Source of the DNA: Paratrimastix pyriformis
Taxonomy: Eukaryota > Preaxostyla > Paratrimastigidae
DNA: 64,000 bases
Assembly (NCBI GenBank): GCA_027972325.1
Contig: JAPMOS010000020.1
Span: 304,001 to 368,000 of the forward strand
Reading direction: 5' to 3'
Both the position numbers and the translations under genes were made by a program. How positions within the stretch are numbered: the first letter of the stretch is position 1; each line of letters opens with the position of its first letter. The notes beneath the pieces are model-generated. The model did no database searches. It was not told where the DNA came from and was given only the letters and a program-made list of their open reading frames with translations. This document shows positions 48,694 through 64,000 of the stretch, one piece after another.

Positions 48694-50075
48694 ATGGGTT
48701 GCTTTGGCCGATCGTCTCCAGAGGATCTGTGCCATTGCATTGATGGAACAGCATCTCCCAGGCGCCGAGAGGGTCTGGACGCCTTCTCCAAAATCGAGTC
48801 CAGATCGATAGATGTCTTCCAGAACGCTGGCGTGACCATTTGGGAGGTCGACAAGCTTGCAGTGCGCTTTATGATTGAGGAGGCTCGGCTTGCTGTCTCC
48901 ATGCGATCTCTCTCCGAATACTGGCAATGCGTGGAAAACATCCAGGCCAATCCCGCCCAGCTCGAGGTCTGTGTGATCCCTCAATCTTTTTGTGCACCAC
49001 TCAACTCCTGTCTTTCCTCCCCGGCTGGATGTAGGCTGCCGCGGGCCCGCTGCACATGACCCCAGCGGAGCTGAAGGCTAAGATGGAGCAATTTGAATCC
49101 TCCCTTGGCCTGCTGCTGGAATGCGTCATTCAGCATGTCGAGGCGCTGCAGACCCTGGACATGGCCTCCTTCTTGGGTCACGTCAAGAACTGCCTTCACT
49201 TTGTTCTGCAGCACCCCGAGGTCTGCCATCTTCACCCGGGGGTGAGGTCGGCCTGACCCCCTCCGTCCCCGCAGCACCTGGCCGGATACACCGTCGTGGA
49301 CAAGGCCCAGCCTGTGGTGGTGCTGCTGTACGTGTACGACCTGTTCAGCCACATTGAGGAGCTCAGGAACGACCGTGAGATCATGGGCATGGTCTGCATC
49401 CCCCCCTGGTTGTGGTGAGGGTCATGGGCATGGTCCCCGGGCATATCCTCCATCTTGGTTGGGATGATCTGCATCACCCCCGGGGCATATCCCCACTTCT
49501 GGTTGGGGTATCGGTGGGGGGTGGAGGTCATGGGCATGGTCTGCATCAGGTGGTGAGGATGCGCTGTCAGATCGGGGGGGGGGGGGGGGGAATGACGAGC
49601 TCGGGCGAATGTTTTTGAGAGTGATTCTGCGACTGCGTCACTCACCCCAACTCCCGCGCACCGCCACACCTCGCACACACCCAGCTGGTCGACCACGACA
49701 TCCTGCCCCTGATGGGCGCCTTTGTCCAGCAGCACCAGGCCCGGCTCAAGGACCCCTTCAAGCAGGTGGCCCTGCAGGCCATGGCCATGATCGCGGACCA
49801 CGAGCTCTTCGACCCGGTCCGTGGCTATCGCCCTCTGGTGGCTATCGCCGTTTTCTGGTGGCTATCACCTTTTCTGGTGGCTATCACCTTTTCTGTGTCA
49901 ACCTCTGGTGGCCTCTGGTGGCTGTCGCCCCCTACCCCGGTGGTTATCACCCTGATGTGGCTATTCATTTTGTGGTCCCGCCCTTCTGTTGGTTTTCCGT
50001 CCTCGTCCTCCTCCTTCCCAGGCGGAACACTTCAAGACGGTCGACCAGAAGAGGCCATTCGCCCTCCTCAAGGGT

Positions 50076-50111
<36 letters not shown>

Positions 50112-50266
50112 AGGCACCCTCTCTTCGATTCTCATATCTGTCCACACCCGGCTCCGACACGACTATACCAGACCTTTGCGACCAATTTGTCGGAGCCCAC
50201 CCCGACCTTCGCGCCTCGCTGGCTCCGCTGAGCGCCCTCTGTGCCCAGCTGCGCACCCAGGTGTAA
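48694..50266 (+). CDS. Unknown alpha-helical protein (3' end tentative)
   Basis: Exons 48694-48966, 49035-49220, 49275-49391, 49685-49816, 50022-50073 and 50114 onward. The first four junctions are phase 0. The start MGCFGRSS could be N-myristoylated and palmitoylated. Most of the protein is predicted helical by eye: FMIEEARLAVSMRSLSEYW, ELKAKMEQFESSLGLLLECV, VLLYVYDLFSHIEELRND, DPFKQVALQAMAMIADHELF. I do not recognise the family; a scaffold or trafficking role is possible but only a guess. Intron 3 repeats its donor region and intron 4 carries tandem TGGTGGCTATC repeats. Intron 5 is largely a C run. The last exon has competing frames. The stop at 50264-50266 follows SALCAQLRTQV. Confidence 0.5.
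49378..49555 (+). repeat. Echoes of the exon 3 donor in the following intron
   Basis: The donor context TCATGGGCATGGTCTGCATC (49381) recurs as TCATGGGCATGGTCCCCGG at 49430 and TCATGGGCATGGTCTGCATC at 49528. Confidence 0.85.
49815..49965 (+). repeat. Tandem repeats of TCTGGTGGCTATCACC type at a donor
   Basis: Starts inside the donor (CCG then GTCCGTGGCTATCGCC) and continues as about six 16-20 base imperfect units. Confidence 0.85.
50082..50111 (+). repeat. C homopolymer forming nearly a whole intron
   Basis: About 30 C residues run directly into the acceptor CAG. The intron (GTCTGCC plus C run plus CAG) is only about 40 bases. Confidence 0.9.
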
Positions 50267-50337
50267 AGACCCCCCCTCTCCCCCCCCCGGTCACATCAAC
50301 TCCCCGAGGGTGGTGGCGATTTTGTCAGTTGTTTGTG

Positions 50338-63041
<12,704 letters not shown>

Positions 63042-64000
63042 GCCAGGCGACGCATGCCTGACCCTCGGGGGGTCTGAGACACCCGGTCCCATCATCGTCC
63101 CCGGTCCCATCATCGTCCCCCCCCGAAAACAAACCACATTTTTTTTTTTTCATTTTCCCGCCTCACGTTTGGACATTCTCTCTGAGAATGGCGTGATGGG
63201 GTTGATGATTGGATGATGATGGATGATGAGATGAGGATGAGGATGAGGATGATGGAATGTTGAATGATGAATGATGAATGATGATGAGGATGGATGATGA
63301 TGGATGGGATTGATGGCGCTGACACGAGCGGCTTTTGGGCCGTGTGTTTCACGGGCAATCGCCGCTTCCCCTTTCCATCTCATTGGACGGGGGGACCGTG
63401 TTGGCTCCGGGGAGAGAAGATGTGCGTTTCCATCTTCACAAGAAGTCAAAATCATATTTTTTTGTTTTTTGTTTTCCAGATTCTGCCGCCCCGTTTTTTC
63501 CGTTTCATGTGATGCCTCTCTTCCCCTCTTTGCCCTATTGTTGTGCTGTGCGCTCTCGTTCATTCTCGTTTTTCTTCTTCTTCTGTTTTTGCCTTCTTCT
63601 TCCTTTCTCTTGGCGACTCACGGACGTGGGTCGTCGCCTCCTTCCAAGTGTTTGTGTTTGTGTTTGTGTTTGTGTTTGTGTGTTCCTCCCTTCTTCGCGT
63701 CCGGCTCTGCTCGTGGGGGTCTGTTGTTTGGCGGGGCGCCTCGTGGGAAGGGCACTCCCGCTCAATCGACAACAACGGGGGGGGAAAAAAAACGGCGAGC
63801 TGGGAGAGAGAGAAACGGGCTCCTCTTGTGGGGGGGGCAGTGCGGTTTCTCTCTCTTCGGGACTTCGCGTTTTTTTTTTTTCCCTCCGTTTTCTGACACA
63901 CACGTCGTGGAGGTTTTCCATTTCCACACATTTTTTCCATTTCCATTCGTGTTCTTCCATGGTGTTTGATGATTTCTCTGTTCAACTTCCCCACCTTCCC
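63042..64000. other. Downstream region of the ABCC gene, no gene seen
   Basis: It holds a short direct repeat (GTCCCATCATCGTCCCCGGT at 63010, 63085 and 63105), a GAT block (63195-63305), a GTGTTT array (about 63652-63681) and T-rich DNA. No coding region can be supported to the window edge. Confidence 0.5.

Noticed and set aside
63560-63990. Basic and Phe/Val-rich frames at the right edge
   Set aside because: They arise from T-rich and GTGTTT-repeat DNA and carry no motif.

Overview
The window is nuclear DNA from a GC-rich, intron-rich microbial eukaryote. The evidence is a set of plainly eukaryotic genes (heterotrimeric G-protein alpha, V-ATPase subunit A, eIF4E family, cathepsin B, SET-domain protein, full-length ABCC transporter), all cut by GT-AG introns, many only 40-65 bases long, and a eukaryotic tRNA-Gln gene. 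I cannot name the species. A free-living protist is likely, and a Preaxostyla flagellate of the Paratrimastix type would fit, but that is a guess from memory.

Layout. 0-16 kb: 3' exon of an unknown gene (+), a Myb/SANT gene (+), G-alpha (+), V-ATPase A (+), a Golgi-type beta-propeller glycoenzyme (+), then a GT-A-like glycosyltransferase (-). 16-26.3 kb: gene-poor ground with weak ORFs, retroelement debris and a broken LINE-type retrotransposon that carries remnants of a ubiquitin-specific-protease-like domain upstream of its endonuclease. It runs into a 17-base assembly gap followed by 2.1 kb of GAT repeat. 28.4-34 kb: a PAS/GAF sensor gene (-) whose 3' end is lost in that repeat and gap. 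34-37.4 kb: a repetitive (+) gene, a foldback element and an eIF4E2/4EHP-like gene (-). 37.4-41.8 kb: a SET-domain gene (+) with a tRNA-Gln gene inside an intron. 42.6-48.4 kb, (-) strand: cathepsin B, a basic/acidic low-complexity protein, and an isoprenylcysteine-methyltransferase-like membrane protein with a long tail. 48.7-63 kb, (+) strand: an unknown alpha-helical protein and a complete ABCC-type ABC transporter spread over 12.7 kb.

The genes do not form one pathway. The unusual biology is in the introns. About 40 of 50 donors I placed begin GTC (mostly GTCTG or GTCCG) instead of GTRAG. Many introns are swollen by CAT/GAT microsatellites. In at least four genes the last bases of an exon, with its donor site, are repeated one to three times inside the following intron, spaced by GAT repeats ('splice-site echoes'). 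Two dispersed short repeat families, a duplicated block in two cathepsin B introns and long C homopolymers just before acceptors add to this. I regard this intron-remodelling pattern and the protease-bearing LINE as the two most novel signals.

Exon coordinates were placed by eye from reading frame, family motifs and GT/AG positions. They are internally phase-consistent for the G-alpha, V-ATPase A, beta-propeller, GT-A-like, eIF4E-like, PAS/GAF and cathepsin B genes, and approximate elsewhere.
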